From Chryseobacterium glaciei (lineage in GTDB: Bacteria; Bacteroidota; Bacteroidia; Flavobacteriales; Weeksellaceae), in contig NZ_CP015199.1 in NCBI RefSeq assembly GCF_001648155.1, forward strand, positions 682,001-746,000: a stretch of DNA of 64,000 bases. Direction: 5' to 3'. Numbering within the stretch: the first letter of the stretch is position 1; each line of letters opens with the position of its first letter. Both the position numbers and the translations under genes were made by a program. The notes under the pieces were generated by a model. That model saw only the letters and a list, made by a program, of their open reading frames with translations. It searched no databases and was not told the origin of the DNA. Of the stretch, positions 17,017-24,940 are shown one piece after another.

Positions 17017-17505
17017 TTATTTTGAATATTTTAATTCTACAGAATTGAATTGATAGTCTGAAGGAACGGTAAATAATACCCAAGGATTTGATATCACCTG
17101 TATTTCCATCCCGCCAGATTCTACGAACGGAACTTCTACGTACAGAATATTGTTTTTCACAGAAACACTTTTAATTTCTGAAATTCTGTGATCCCCCGAT
17201 CTGAACATTCCTAAGTTATATAAAACTACTTTTTTATCTTTTGGAAATTTTGGATAATTAATTGCAGGCTCAGCTCCGGCTTCTACGATAAGATTTGAGT
17301 TACCACCTTTCACCGCTTTTTGAAGCTCCTGTTCATTTTTAATAATTGAAAATCCGGGCTGATCTGCTCCACCTTGAGATTCTGAGACAAGAATTTCCCC
17401 GTTTTTCTGCATATCTTGTGATTTTTTTGATGATTGGGCAGTCTGCGAAACTGCACTCGTGCAGCTCATAAAGAGCGCCAAAAACCAAATAAGTAGTTTA
17501 TTCAT
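17017..17505 (-). CDS. PrcB-like lipoprotein
   Basis: The protein starts best at the internal ATG at 17505 (MNKLLIWFLALFMSC, lipobox Cys); a GTG at 17523 is also in frame. After a Gln/Ser-rich linker, the C-terminal part resembles the PrcB C-terminal domain, a small beta domain first described in a Treponema protease complex (VVLYNLGMFRSGDHRI, ISNPWVLFTVP). Its role is unknown; a protease-associated or ligand-binding envelope protein is a guess. It lies between the HAD phosphatase (24-base gap) and the cysteine desulfurase (2-base gap). Confidence 0.75.
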   Translation of the reverse strand: MNKLLIWFLALFMSCTSAVSQTAQSSKKSQDMQKNGEILVSESQGGADQPGFSIIKNEQELQKAVKGGNSNLIVEAGAEPAINYPKFPKDKKVVLYNLGMFRSGDHRISEIKSVSVKNNILYVEVPFVESGGMEIQVISNPWVLFTVPSDYQFNSVELKYSK

Positions 17506-17529
17506 TTTTACTTTTTTACTCACCCAAAA

Positions 17530-18117
17530 TTAGTGAAAAAATTGGTAATGTCCTTCATTCGCCCATTTAAGCATTTGCTTATCTCCCGAAGTATCGCCAA
17601 AAGCAATAATTTTATCGTATTTAGAATTGCTTATTTCTTCTTTTATTCTCATTAATTTTTCGTTTCCGTTGCAGTTTTTACCAATGAAATTTCCTGTGAA
17701 AACTCCGTTTTTAAACTCTGCACGCGTGGAAACAAGCTGCATTTGTAATGCTTCGGCAAATGGTTTTGTCCAGATATCTAATGAGGCAGTGACCAATAAA
17801 CTTTGTGTATTATCTCTATCGATATTATGAATAAAATCGAGCGCATTTTCGCGAACGATTTTTGGATAGTTCTCTTCAAAGAATTGCTTGGCTTTTTTCT
17901 CTATTTTCTCCTGAGTCTGCCCTTTCAGGATAGATCCGATGAAACTTTTCTTTACTTTTTCAGTTTCGGCCAATTTTAATTTTAATAAAATGAAAAGCGG
18001 AATATGTCTTAAAAATTGTACCCGAAACTTGGCAGAATCATAAAATTTAAGATACATAAACATGGTATCTTTATAGGTAAGGGTTCCGTCAAAATCAAAA
18101 CAATACAATTTTTTCAT
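17530..18117 (-). CDS. HAD-IB family phosphatase, probably of the polyprenyl-phosphate pentose pathway
   Basis: The HAD signature is clear: FDFDGTLT at residues 5-12 (nucleophile Asp and acid Asp), a VTAS motif near residue 110 and FGDTSGDKQML near 172. The HAD-IB subgroup hydrolyses phosphomonoesters. It starts five bases after the DprE2-like gene. In the mycobacterial route a phosphatase acts on 5-phosphoribosyl-polyprenyl phosphate after the UbiA-type transferase; this HAD protein could fill that step. That assignment is an inference from gene order. Confidence 0.83.
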   Translation of the reverse strand: MKKLYCFDFDGTLTYKDTMFMYLKFYDSAKFRVQFLRHIPLFILLKLKLAETEKVKKSFIGSILKGQTQEKIEKKAKQFFEENYPKIVRENALDFIHNIDRDNTQSLLVTASLDIWTKPFAEALQMQLVSTRAEFKNGVFTGNFIGKNCNGNEKLMRIKEEISNSKYDKIIAFGDTSGDKQMLKWANEGHYQFFH

Positions 18118-18122
18118 TTTAA

Positions 18123-18848
18123 TTAAAGCTTTAATTTTTTAAATATAAATTCAGGAATATTCCTGATGATCATCATTATAACGCCCCAAATTGGTAAAAC
18201 GTATACAACGTCTTTCTGTTTTTTGAATGCTTTATAAATACAAGCCGCAGCCTGTTTTGGAGTTGCCGTTAATTTTGGATTTAAAGGTAAGCCTTCTGTC
18301 ATTTTTGTGGCCATAAAACCAGGTTTTACCGTCATGACATGAACTTTTTTCTCAAATAAATAATTCCTTAGTCCGCTTAAATAAGCCGTAAAAGCTGCTT
18401 TTGCGCTTCCGTAAATGAAATTACTCTGTCTTCCTCGATCTCCTGCTACAGACGACAATCCGATAATTGTTCCTGATCTTCTGCTTTCAAATTTTTGGGC
18501 AAAATAATTCATCACAGGAACTAATTTTGAGTAATTAATATCAATAATTCTCTCCGTATTTTTATTGTCGTACAGACTTTCTTCCGTTCCGTCTCCCAAA
18601 TATCCTGTTGCACAAAATAATACATTTGAATTGACATAATCAAACTGATTATAATCAATTTCCTTCATCAGATCCAGTTCTATCACCTCAGATTGCTGTA
18701 AAAACATCACATCAATATGTCTTGCAAATCTCTCCGTAGTTTCTTTGCTAGACGTGAAAAGATAGATTTTTTCAAACTTTTCGCCTTCCTGCAAAGCTTT
18801 TTCAACAAAAGCCTGAGCTACCTCAGACGTACTTCCCAGAACTATCAT
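18123..18848 (-). CDS. DprE2-like short-chain dehydrogenase
   Basis: A 241-residue SDR with an N-terminal dinucleotide motif (VLGSTSEVAQ), catalytic Ser132/133 in GLSSVAGDRG and Tyr146/Lys150 in YGSAK. A hydrophobic C-terminal helix may hold it at the membrane. DprE2-type enzymes reduce the 2-keto intermediate made by DprE1, completing C2 epimerisation of polyprenyl-phosphoryl ribose to arabinose. It directly abuts the DprE1-like gene with no gap, which supports this assignment. Confidence 0.85.
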   Translation of the reverse strand: MIVLGSTSEVAQAFVEKALQEGEKFEKIYLFTSSKETTERFARHIDVMFLQQSEVIELDLMKEIDYNQFDYVNSNVLFCATGYLGDGTEESLYDNKNTERIIDINYSKLVPVMNYFAQKFESRRSGTIIGLSSVAGDRGRQSNFIYGSAKAAFTAYLSGLRNYLFEKKVHVMTVKPGFMATKMTEGLPLNPKLTATPKQAAACIYKAFKKQKDVVYVLPIWGVIMMIIRNIPEFIFKKLKL

Positions 18849-20168
18849 TTATGAATTATTATTTATGATTCTTTTGTGCTGTAAAGACACAAATTTGGAA
18901 CTTTGAACATTTTTAAGATAATTGGTCAGCGATGATCTACTCATGCTGTCTTTGGTAAGATAAATCCTTCCTCCGAACTCATGAACGATACTGTCTAATT
19001 GCTCAACCAATTTTTTCAGCTTTGAATTAACTTTAAAATCCAGCGCCAACGTATAACCTTCAAAAGGAAACGAATTGTATGCGTCAGGATTATTCTTTCC
19101 GAAAAGTTTTAAAACTGCCAGGAAAGAACCGTTTCCGCTATTTGCAATGGTTTCAAGGATTTTTTTCATTCCTTCTTTACCTGTTTCTTTCGGAATTACC
19201 ATCTGATATTGTATAAAACCAGATTTTCCATAAATTTTATTCCATTCATTAACAGCGTCTAAAGGATAGAAAAATGTTTCATAATCAATAAAACTTTTTA
19301 CTTCTTTTTTAGACTGCTTTTTATAATATAACAGATTAAAAATCTTCACCGTAAGTGAATTCAAAACAAAATTCGGAAAGTAAAAAGGAACCGTCGGCTG
19401 TAATTTTTTCTTTAACCTTAAAGGATTCTTGGTTAAATTCTGTGGAAGCTCATGTTGAAAAGCATGTTCACCTCTCATCAAAATACTTCTTCCGATATTT
19501 TTTCCTTTTTGAAGGCAGTCGATCCACGCAACAGTGTACGTCCAACTTTCACTTTCTTCAAATAAAGTAAAAATTTCGTCAAGATTTTCTGCTTTAATAC
19601 TTTCCTGACGAATGTAGGCAGATTCTATATTTTTAAGCTTAAATTTTGCGGTAAGAATGATTCCTGTAAGACCCATTCCGCCAATTGTAGCCCAGAATTT
19701 TTCGATATTTTCTTCTCTTGAACAAGTGATGATATCGCCGTTTTCAGTCATTAATTTAAACTCTATCACATATTCCGAAAAACAGCCTTCTGCATGATGA
19801 TTTTTACCATGAACATCAGATGCGATCGCTCCACCCACAGAAACAAACTTCGTTCCCGGCGTTACGTATAAAAAATAACCTTGCGGAACAGAAATTTCAA
19901 GAACTTCGGAAAGTAAAACTCCCGATTCGCATTCTAAAATTCCGTTCAAACGGTCAAAACTTATGAATTTATTTAATTTTTTAGTAGAAAATATGTGTTC
20001 ACCCAATGAAGCATCTCCGTAACATCTTCCGTTTCCTCTTGCAATGACTTCATTATGATTAATGACAAAATCTTTTATTTTTTTGAAGCTGTCCTCAGAC
20101 TTCATTTCTTTTTCCACTATGGGAAAATTGCCCCAGTTTGTGACTTTTTGTATAAAATTCGGCTTCAT
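18849..20168 (-). CDS. DprE1-like FAD-dependent oxidase
   Basis: A 439-residue VAO-type flavoprotein. FAD-binding motifs are IARGNGRCYGDASLG (42-56), VSVGGAIASDVHGKNHH (109-125) and IGGMGLTG (162-169). The C-terminal substrate region includes SGNGSFLAVLKLFG (344-357) and YLTKDSMSR with Lys406, matching Lys418 of the Mycobacterium tuberculosis enzyme as I recall it. The position of the benzothiazinone-reactive Cys387 is Ala375 here. It oxidises the C2 hydroxyl of polyprenyl-phosphoryl ribose in the family. Its start overlaps the UbiA-type gene by four bases. Confidence 0.88.
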   Translation of the reverse strand: MKPNFIQKVTNWGNFPIVEKEMKSEDSFKKIKDFVINHNEVIARGNGRCYGDASLGEHIFSTKKLNKFISFDRLNGILECESGVLLSEVLEISVPQGYFLYVTPGTKFVSVGGAIASDVHGKNHHAEGCFSEYVIEFKLMTENGDIITCSREENIEKFWATIGGMGLTGIILTAKFKLKNIESAYIRQESIKAENLDEIFTLFEESESWTYTVAWIDCLQKGKNIGRSILMRGEHAFQHELPQNLTKNPLRLKKKLQPTVPFYFPNFVLNSLTVKIFNLLYYKKQSKKEVKSFIDYETFFYPLDAVNEWNKIYGKSGFIQYQMVIPKETGKEGMKKILETIANSGNGSFLAVLKLFGKNNPDAYNSFPFEGYTLALDFKVNSKLKKLVEQLDSIVHEFGGRIYLTKDSMSRSSLTNYLKNVQSSKFVSLQHKRIINNNS

Positions 20169-21052
20169 TTTTTAAAGTAAATTTGAATTAAAAATGCAGC
20201 CACCCATAATAATAAGGTAACCTGTATATATCTGTCTCTGTAGACAATTTTTGTAGGAGATTCTGTTCTGTTGTACACCAATGTCTGCTGTAAATATCTT
20301 AAAAAAGCAAAAACAACAAAAATTACGGTATAAAAAACTCTTTCATGAAATCTTGCCTGAACTTCTCTCGATAACGTAAACATCAAATAACAAACGATCG
20401 CCAATGTTACAGAAATTGAAAGTGCAATGTCTGCAAACTGTACATTATAACCATCTAATGCTTTTCTTGTTTTCCCTGAAACCTGAGCATTGATAAGCTC
20501 TCCACGCCTTTTACCGATTGCTAAAACCAATGCCAAAACAAAAGTCAGTAAGATTGCCCATTGGGAAATATTAATTCCTGTAATATAACCTCCGGCTAAA
20601 ACTCTTAAAACAAATCCTGTCGCGATAATAAAAATATCAATAATAGGAACATGCTTTAATTTGAATGTATAAGCCAGATTCATTACAAAATACATCCCAA
20701 TAATCGTTGCAAATTTCCAAAGGTTTTCATGAAAATAGGTTTGTGCCAAGAATACGAGCGCAATATCAACAATCATTAAGCCAACAAGAATTCCTATCGC
20801 TCTTGATTTTGATATGGCTCCGCTGGCCAAAGGTCTTCTGCGTTTTTCAGGGTGTTTGCTGTCTGCTTCAATATCATTATAATCATTTAAGATATAAACA
20901 ACACTGGCAGCCAACGAAAAAATAACAAAAGCAAAAATACTTTTTGTAAGTAATTCTACATTTTTGATATTACCTGAAAAAAAGAGGGGGACAAATACAA
21001 AAAGGTTTTTCACCCATTGCTCTACACGAAGTAGTTTTAAATATTTCTTCAT
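20165..21052 (-). CDS. UbiA-type polyprenyl-phosphate phosphoribosyltransferase
   Basis: A membrane transferase with about eight helices. The Asp-rich motif NDYNDIEAD is at 56-64, and the N-terminal phrase VEQWVKNLFVFVPLFFSG is typical of the decaprenyl-phosphate phosphoribosyltransferase branch rather than of quinone-pathway UbiA. A second motif, YRDRY, lies near residue 270. It moves 5-phosphoribose from PRPP to a polyprenyl phosphate. It is the first gene of a six-gene minus-strand operon. The downstream neighbours supply the phosphatase and both epimerase subunits. Confidence 0.88.
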   Translation of the reverse strand: MKKYLKLLRVEQWVKNLFVFVPLFFSGNIKNVELLTKSIFAFVIFSLAASVVYILNDYNDIEADSKHPEKRRRPLASGAISKSRAIGILVGLMIVDIALVFLAQTYFHENLWKFATIIGMYFVMNLAYTFKLKHVPIIDIFIIATGFVLRVLAGGYITGINISQWAILLTFVLALVLAIGKRRGELINAQVSGKTRKALDGYNVQFADIALSISVTLAIVCYLMFTLSREVQARFHERVFYTVIFVVFAFLRYLQQTLVYNRTESPTKIVYRDRYIQVTLLLWVAAFLIQIYFKK

Positions 21053-21069
21053 CTATGGTATTTCAATTG

Positions 21070-21077
21070 CAAAAATA
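21070..21077 (-). promoter_or_regulatory. -7 box of the polyprenyl-phosphate pentose operon
   Basis: TATTTTTG on the minus strand, 17 bases before the ATG at 21052. No matching TTTG at the usual spacing. Confidence 0.4.
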
Positions 21078-21113
21078 ATGAATTCAAAATAAAAAATGGT
21101 TGCATAAAAATAC

Positions 21114-21138
21114 AAAAAAAACCGCCGAAGCGGTCTTT
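21114..21138 (-). terminator. Terminator of the OmpA/lipocalin pair
   Basis: On the minus strand GACCGC, loop TTCG, GCGGT and a run of T. It lies 27 bases beyond the OmpA-family stop. Confidence 0.85.
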
Positions 21139-21164
21139 AAGAAAATATTTATATGTTAAATTAA

Positions 21165-21854
21165 TTACTGCCCTTGTTTAGCATCATTAATCATTTTTTC
21201 ATTTGCTGTAATGGCAAACTCTACTCTTCTGTTTTTAGCTCTTCCTTCGTCTGTATCGTTTGTTGCAACCGGCATGCTTTCACCTTCTCCTTTAGCAAAC
21301 ATTCTGTTTGAAGCTATACCTTTAGATAACAAATAAGATTTTACAGAATTAGCTCTTCTTTCTGAAAGTGAAAGATTGTAAGCATCTGTTCCTTTATCAT
21401 CTGTGTGTCCGTAAATATTGATATTAGTATCAGGATTGTTTACCAAAACCTGTGCTAACTTATCTAAATTTGTTTTAGTCACTGATGTAAGATCTGAAGA
21501 ATTGAATGCAAAATTTACAATACTTTCATTCATTGTAATTTTAATACCATCTCCTACTCTTTCTACTTCAGCTCCCGGTAAAGTTTCTTTGATGTCTTTA
21601 GCCTGCTTATCCATTTTGTTACCGATAACGTTACCTGCAACACCACCAATAATACCTCCTAATACAGCTCCTAAAGCTCCATTTCCGCCTTTACCTACAT
21701 TATTCCCTAAAATACCACCAAGTACGGCTCCTGAAACAGCTCCTGCTGCAGTACCTCTCTGTTGATGATTAGAATTTTGTACTGCCTCACAACTTGTCAA
21801 TAGTAATGCTGATGATAAGAAAAGGCCTCCGATATATGATTTATTAAATTTCAT
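21165..21854 (-). CDS. OmpA-family lipoprotein with glycine-zipper segment
   Basis: A lipoprotein signal (LFLSSALLLTSC) is followed by a glycine-zipper region (about residues 35-80, with GAVLGGILGN and GAVLGGIIGGVAGN). The C-terminal OmpA domain (about 105-215) binds peptidoglycan, with the motif IYGHTDDKGTDAYNLSLSE and RRVEFAI. The layout is that of YiaD-like outer-membrane lipoproteins that tie the membrane to the cell wall. It is 25 bases downstream of the lipocalin-like lipoprotein gene and shares its transcript. Confidence 0.92.
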   Translation of the reverse strand: MKFNKSYIGGLFLSSALLLTSCEAVQNSNHQQRGTAAGAVSGAVLGGILGNNVGKGGNGALGAVLGGIIGGVAGNVIGNKMDKQAKDIKETLPGAEVERVGDGIKITMNESIVNFAFNSSDLTSVTKTNLDKLAQVLVNNPDTNINIYGHTDDKGTDAYNLSLSERRANSVKSYLLSKGIASNRMFAKGEGESMPVATNDTDEGRAKNRRVEFAITANEKMINDAKQGQ

Positions 21855-21879
21855 CTTTTTTAATCTTTTATGTTTATAA

Positions 21880-22374
21880 TTATTTCATTCCAGTTCTCTC
21901 GAAGTTGTAAACAACTTTTACAGTACTTCCGTCAAACGGAACATCTTGCTCTAAAGAAAACTGATCTGTAGTCTGATTGATCACATCTAAAGTATATCCT
22001 GCTAAATTTTGCTTAGCTTTAGTTCCATCAGCAATTTTTTTGAACATAAAAGTATTTCCGTCTTTTACTTCAAATTTGATAGGCTGAGTAAATCCAGAAC
22101 CACAGTTTCCGCCACCGTTTACCGTAATAGCTCCTGTGTAGTTATTTGGAATAAATCTCCAATGACTTCCTACAAAACACTGAGCATCAATCCCTTCATC
22201 AAAAGGTTTAATTTTAAGTCCTTTGTCGTAATTTATGCTTACAATCTGCCAATCCCCTTTTAATTTAAGAAATTCTGATCTCTGATTCTGTGATGTTTCA
22301 GCTTTCTTTACTGTGGAACAAGACACTGCAAAAAGTGATGTTCCTAACATCCCTGCAAGTAGTAACTTTTTCAT
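21880..22374 (-). CDS. Lipocalin-like lipoprotein
   Basis: A lipoprotein signal (MLGTSLFAVSC) is followed by a beta-barrel-like domain with the lipocalin start LKGDWQIVSINYD (a G-x-W motif). Later strands include FEVKDGNTFMFKK and VKVVYNFERTG. Such proteins bind small hydrophobic ligands or stabilise the envelope; the ligand is unknown. It is the first gene of a two-gene unit with the OmpA-family lipoprotein. Confidence 0.82.
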   Translation of the reverse strand: MKKLLLAGMLGTSLFAVSCSTVKKAETSQNQRSEFLKLKGDWQIVSINYDKGLKIKPFDEGIDAQCFVGSHWRFIPNNYTGAITVNGGGNCGSGFTQPIKFEVKDGNTFMFKKIADGTKAKQNLAGYTLDVINQTTDQFSLEQDVPFDGSTVKVVYNFERTGMK

Positions 22375-22440
22375 TTTGTTGTTTATTATTTTGTTACTAT
22401 AAAGTTATAAAAAACCGTGCCAAAATTGCATAATAAAAAT

Positions 22441-22468
22441 AAAAAAAGTCCGAAAAATTCGGACTTTC
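22441..22468 (-). terminator. Terminator of the subtilase gene
   Basis: AGTCCGAA and TTCGGACT pair around a three-base loop, with a T-run on the minus strand. It lies 32 bases beyond the stop. Confidence 0.88.
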
Positions 22469-22499
22469 TATCTTTGCACCTTAAATACAGGTAGATAAG

Positions 22500-24173
22500 T
22501 TATTTTTTAACAGTCTTTTTTATGGATTTCGTAGCCTTTTTAACACTAGAAGATTTTCCGTTATAGAAATTCGTAAAAGCGTATTCAGCTGCCTTTTTCA
22601 CGTCAATAACACCTCCAGCCTGAGAAAAATCACTAAAACCATTTGTAGTGTTTGGATTGCTAGATTTTACTAAAGCTTCAATAATCTGATCTGGTTTTAA
22701 TCCCGGCATGTATGCCAATAAAACGGCTGCAGCACCTGCTACAACAGGAGATGCCATTGAAGTTCCCTGAAGATATTTGTATCCGCTTTTTGTTACGGTA
22801 GAATAAATCTGCTCACCCGGAGCAAAAACATTTACTTTATTTTTATTGAAATTTGAGAAATCGGCTCTCAAAGCATCATTATTATTTGTACTTGCACCTA
22901 CAACAATTACATTATTTACAAGCGGTTTTTCGTCTGTTACGTTTTTATAGTTTGTAGGATAAGCTACATGTTCGGTAACATCTTCATTTTCATTCCCTGC
23001 AGCTTTCACCAATAAAACTCCTTTGCTTTCAGCATATTTGAATGCATCCCAAACTACAGTCTTACCTGGAGAAACCGGTTTACCGAAGCTCATATTTAAA
23101 ACTTTAGCTCCATTATCTACAGAATATCTGATTGCGTTTGCAACATCTTTATCTCTTTCATCACCGTTTGGAACTGTTCTTACAGACATGATCTTAGCAA
23201 CTTTAGAAGCTACACCATACTGAATTTCTTTTCCTTGAGGTAATCCTGCGATGATACCTGCAACGTGAGTTCCGTGGGTAGCATCAGGACCTTCATAATG
23301 ATTGTTTCCGTATATCTTTTCAGAATAATCATCATAATTATCTCCTACGATTGATTTTCTTGGGTCATAACTTAAATCATATTGCTGAGCTTGAGGAGTA
23401 TAATGCTCAAGAGCTTCTTTCATCTGCTCTTTCATTCCTTTTTCGAAATCAGCTGCAGATTTCCCTTTAAACTCAGGGTTTTGAGAAACCTGACCTAACA
23501 CATTAAGTGCAATCGCATCTTTTTGGTCTGCTGGAGCTTTGATAGCCGCAATATTTTCTGCCGTTACAGATTTTCCACCTAATAATCTTACCATGTTAGG
23601 AATAAGATCAGTGATCATCGTGTACGTTTGCATAGCTTGTCTGCCTTCAACACTATTTTTAGTGAAAATTTCTTTAGCCTTCATATACATTGCGAAGTCT
23701 TCAGGCATTTTAGTTTGATTAGCTTTATTTTTAGCTGAATCATCTCCTTCGAAAACAGGCTTGTATTTAACAACAACTCTCGTTACCTCCATATTATCAA
23801 CATCGATATCACCATTTTTTCCACCGATGAAATTCCATCCGTGAACATCGTCGATATATCCGTTTCCGTCATCATCTTTACCGTTATTTGGAACTTCGTT
23901 AGGATTTGACCAAACATTCTTCACTAAACCTGGGTGATCAACCTGAACACCGCTGTCTAAAACTCCGACAACAACTGTTGTAGGTTTAAGACCTTTAGAT
24001 TCTAAATATTTATAAGCATTCTCCGTATTTACACCATATACTTTTGACGTAGCAAAGTCTTTGTGATACCAAGTCATTAGGTCTTTATCCTGATTTGCGT
24101 CAACTTTAGCTTCCTGAGCAAAAGTGAAACTAAAACCTGCTAAAAAAACAGCTGCTAATAATACCTTTTTCAT
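22500..24173 (-). CDS. Secreted S8 subtilisin-like serine peptidase
   Basis: A Sec signal peptide (MKKVLLAAVFLAGFSFTFAQ) precedes a subtilase fold. The catalytic triad is Asp73 (VVGVLDSGVQVDH), His300 (HGTHVAGIIAG) and Ser472 (GTSMASPVVAG), with the oxyanion Asn394 in KAAGNEN. About 225 residues separate Asp and His, far more than in simple subtilisins. The extra part (about 130-270) is helical and charged and includes a Gly/Asn/Asp-rich calcium-loop-like stretch just before it (GKDDDGNGYIDD). The C-terminus is a basic Lys-rich tail (SIKKTVKK). It is probably periplasmic or secreted; there is no type IX C-terminal domain. Confidence 0.92.
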   Translation of the reverse strand: MKKVLLAAVFLAGFSFTFAQEAKVDANQDKDLMTWYHKDFATSKVYGVNTENAYKYLESKGLKPTTVVVGVLDSGVQVDHPGLVKNVWSNPNEVPNNGKDDDGNGYIDDVHGWNFIGGKNGDIDVDNMEVTRVVVKYKPVFEGDDSAKNKANQTKMPEDFAMYMKAKEIFTKNSVEGRQAMQTYTMITDLIPNMVRLLGGKSVTAENIAAIKAPADQKDAIALNVLGQVSQNPEFKGKSAADFEKGMKEQMKEALEHYTPQAQQYDLSYDPRKSIVGDNYDDYSEKIYGNNHYEGPDATHGTHVAGIIAGLPQGKEIQYGVASKVAKIMSVRTVPNGDERDKDVANAIRYSVDNGAKVLNMSFGKPVSPGKTVVWDAFKYAESKGVLLVKAAGNENEDVTEHVAYPTNYKNVTDEKPLVNNVIVVGASTNNNDALRADFSNFNKNKVNVFAPGEQIYSTVTKSGYKYLQGTSMASPVVAGAAAVLLAYMPGLKPDQIIEALVKSSNPNTTNGFSDFSQAGGVIDVKKAAEYAFTNFYNGKSSSVKKATKSIKKTVKK

Positions 24174-24259
24174 ATGTCGTTGTTTATTTATTTTTAAAGA
24201 TCGTAGGTAATCACTTTTGTTAAAAGATTAATAGTCTTTCAAAATAAAGTGACTTCATA

Positions 24260-24883
24260 CTAATATGATTGTTTAATATTTTTAAGATAAGTCAAAGATT
24301 CGGGTCCTTTGTTACAAATAAGGTCCAAAATCGTTAAGTCTTTTAAAAACCCAAATTTATCCGAGAAAGTCTGATAATATTCTTCCATTTCGAATTCAGA
24401 AGGTGATTTTGCAGAGAACTTTTCTCTGAAATTGATCTGTTCAGGATTTTTGATATATTCTACATTCAAAGAGTGTGCCTTTTCTGTTTTTAAAATACTT
24501 TGAAGAATTTCGATAGCTTTTAAATTAAAATTCAACAAATATTTTTCCTCTAATTCATAAATCTTTTTCAATTTATCTTCGTAAAACTCAAAGTAAGGAG
24601 AGCCTTGATAAGCTGTTTTGATAGATTTCCAGTGAAGACTTCTCCAATCTTCTCTGTAAGATATCTCGGTGTTTTTAAACTCCCTATTCCCAATATGACT
24701 GATTGGGATTATTAATGTAAGCTTTCCGTTTGCTCCAAAAATATTGGTTCTGCTTCTGTACGTTTGTTTTGGAAAACTTTCAAATTGTTCAAATAAAACA
24801 TCATTTTCAGCATTCAAAAAAACTGAAAACCAAGAAATGGGTGGTAAATAAAATACCGGTAATAATACATTCTTCATAATCAT
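24260..24883 (-). CDS. WbqC-family protein
   Basis: A 207-residue protein matching the WbqC family: LLPVFYLPPISWFSVF near the N-terminus, then YRSRTNIFGANGKLTLIIPI and REDWRSLHWKSIKTAYQGSPYFE. The family is found in polysaccharide clusters and, in Bacteroidota, next to lepB; its biochemical activity is not well established. It begins 57 bases after the lepB stop and probably shares its transcript. Start codons at 24883 and 24877 are equally possible. Confidence 0.85.
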   Translation of the reverse strand: MIMKNVLLPVFYLPPISWFSVFLNAENDVLFEQFESFPKQTYRSRTNIFGANGKLTLIIPISHIGNREFKNTEISYREDWRSLHWKSIKTAYQGSPYFEFYEDKLKKIYELEEKYLLNFNLKAIEILQSILKTEKAHSLNVEYIKNPEQINFREKFSAKSPSEFEMEEYYQTFSDKFGFLKDLTILDLICNKGPESLTYLKNIKQSY

Positions 24884-24940
24884 AATGCAAAAATGAAGTA
24901 TTCTTTCAAATACTTCATTTTATTTTTAAATTTATTTTAA

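Noticed and set aside
22469..22476. TATCTTTG on the plus strand, pointing into the end of the subtilase gene
   Set aside because: It could drive an antisense RNA, but there is no TTTG element at the right spacing and it overlaps the terminator; a chance match is likelier.
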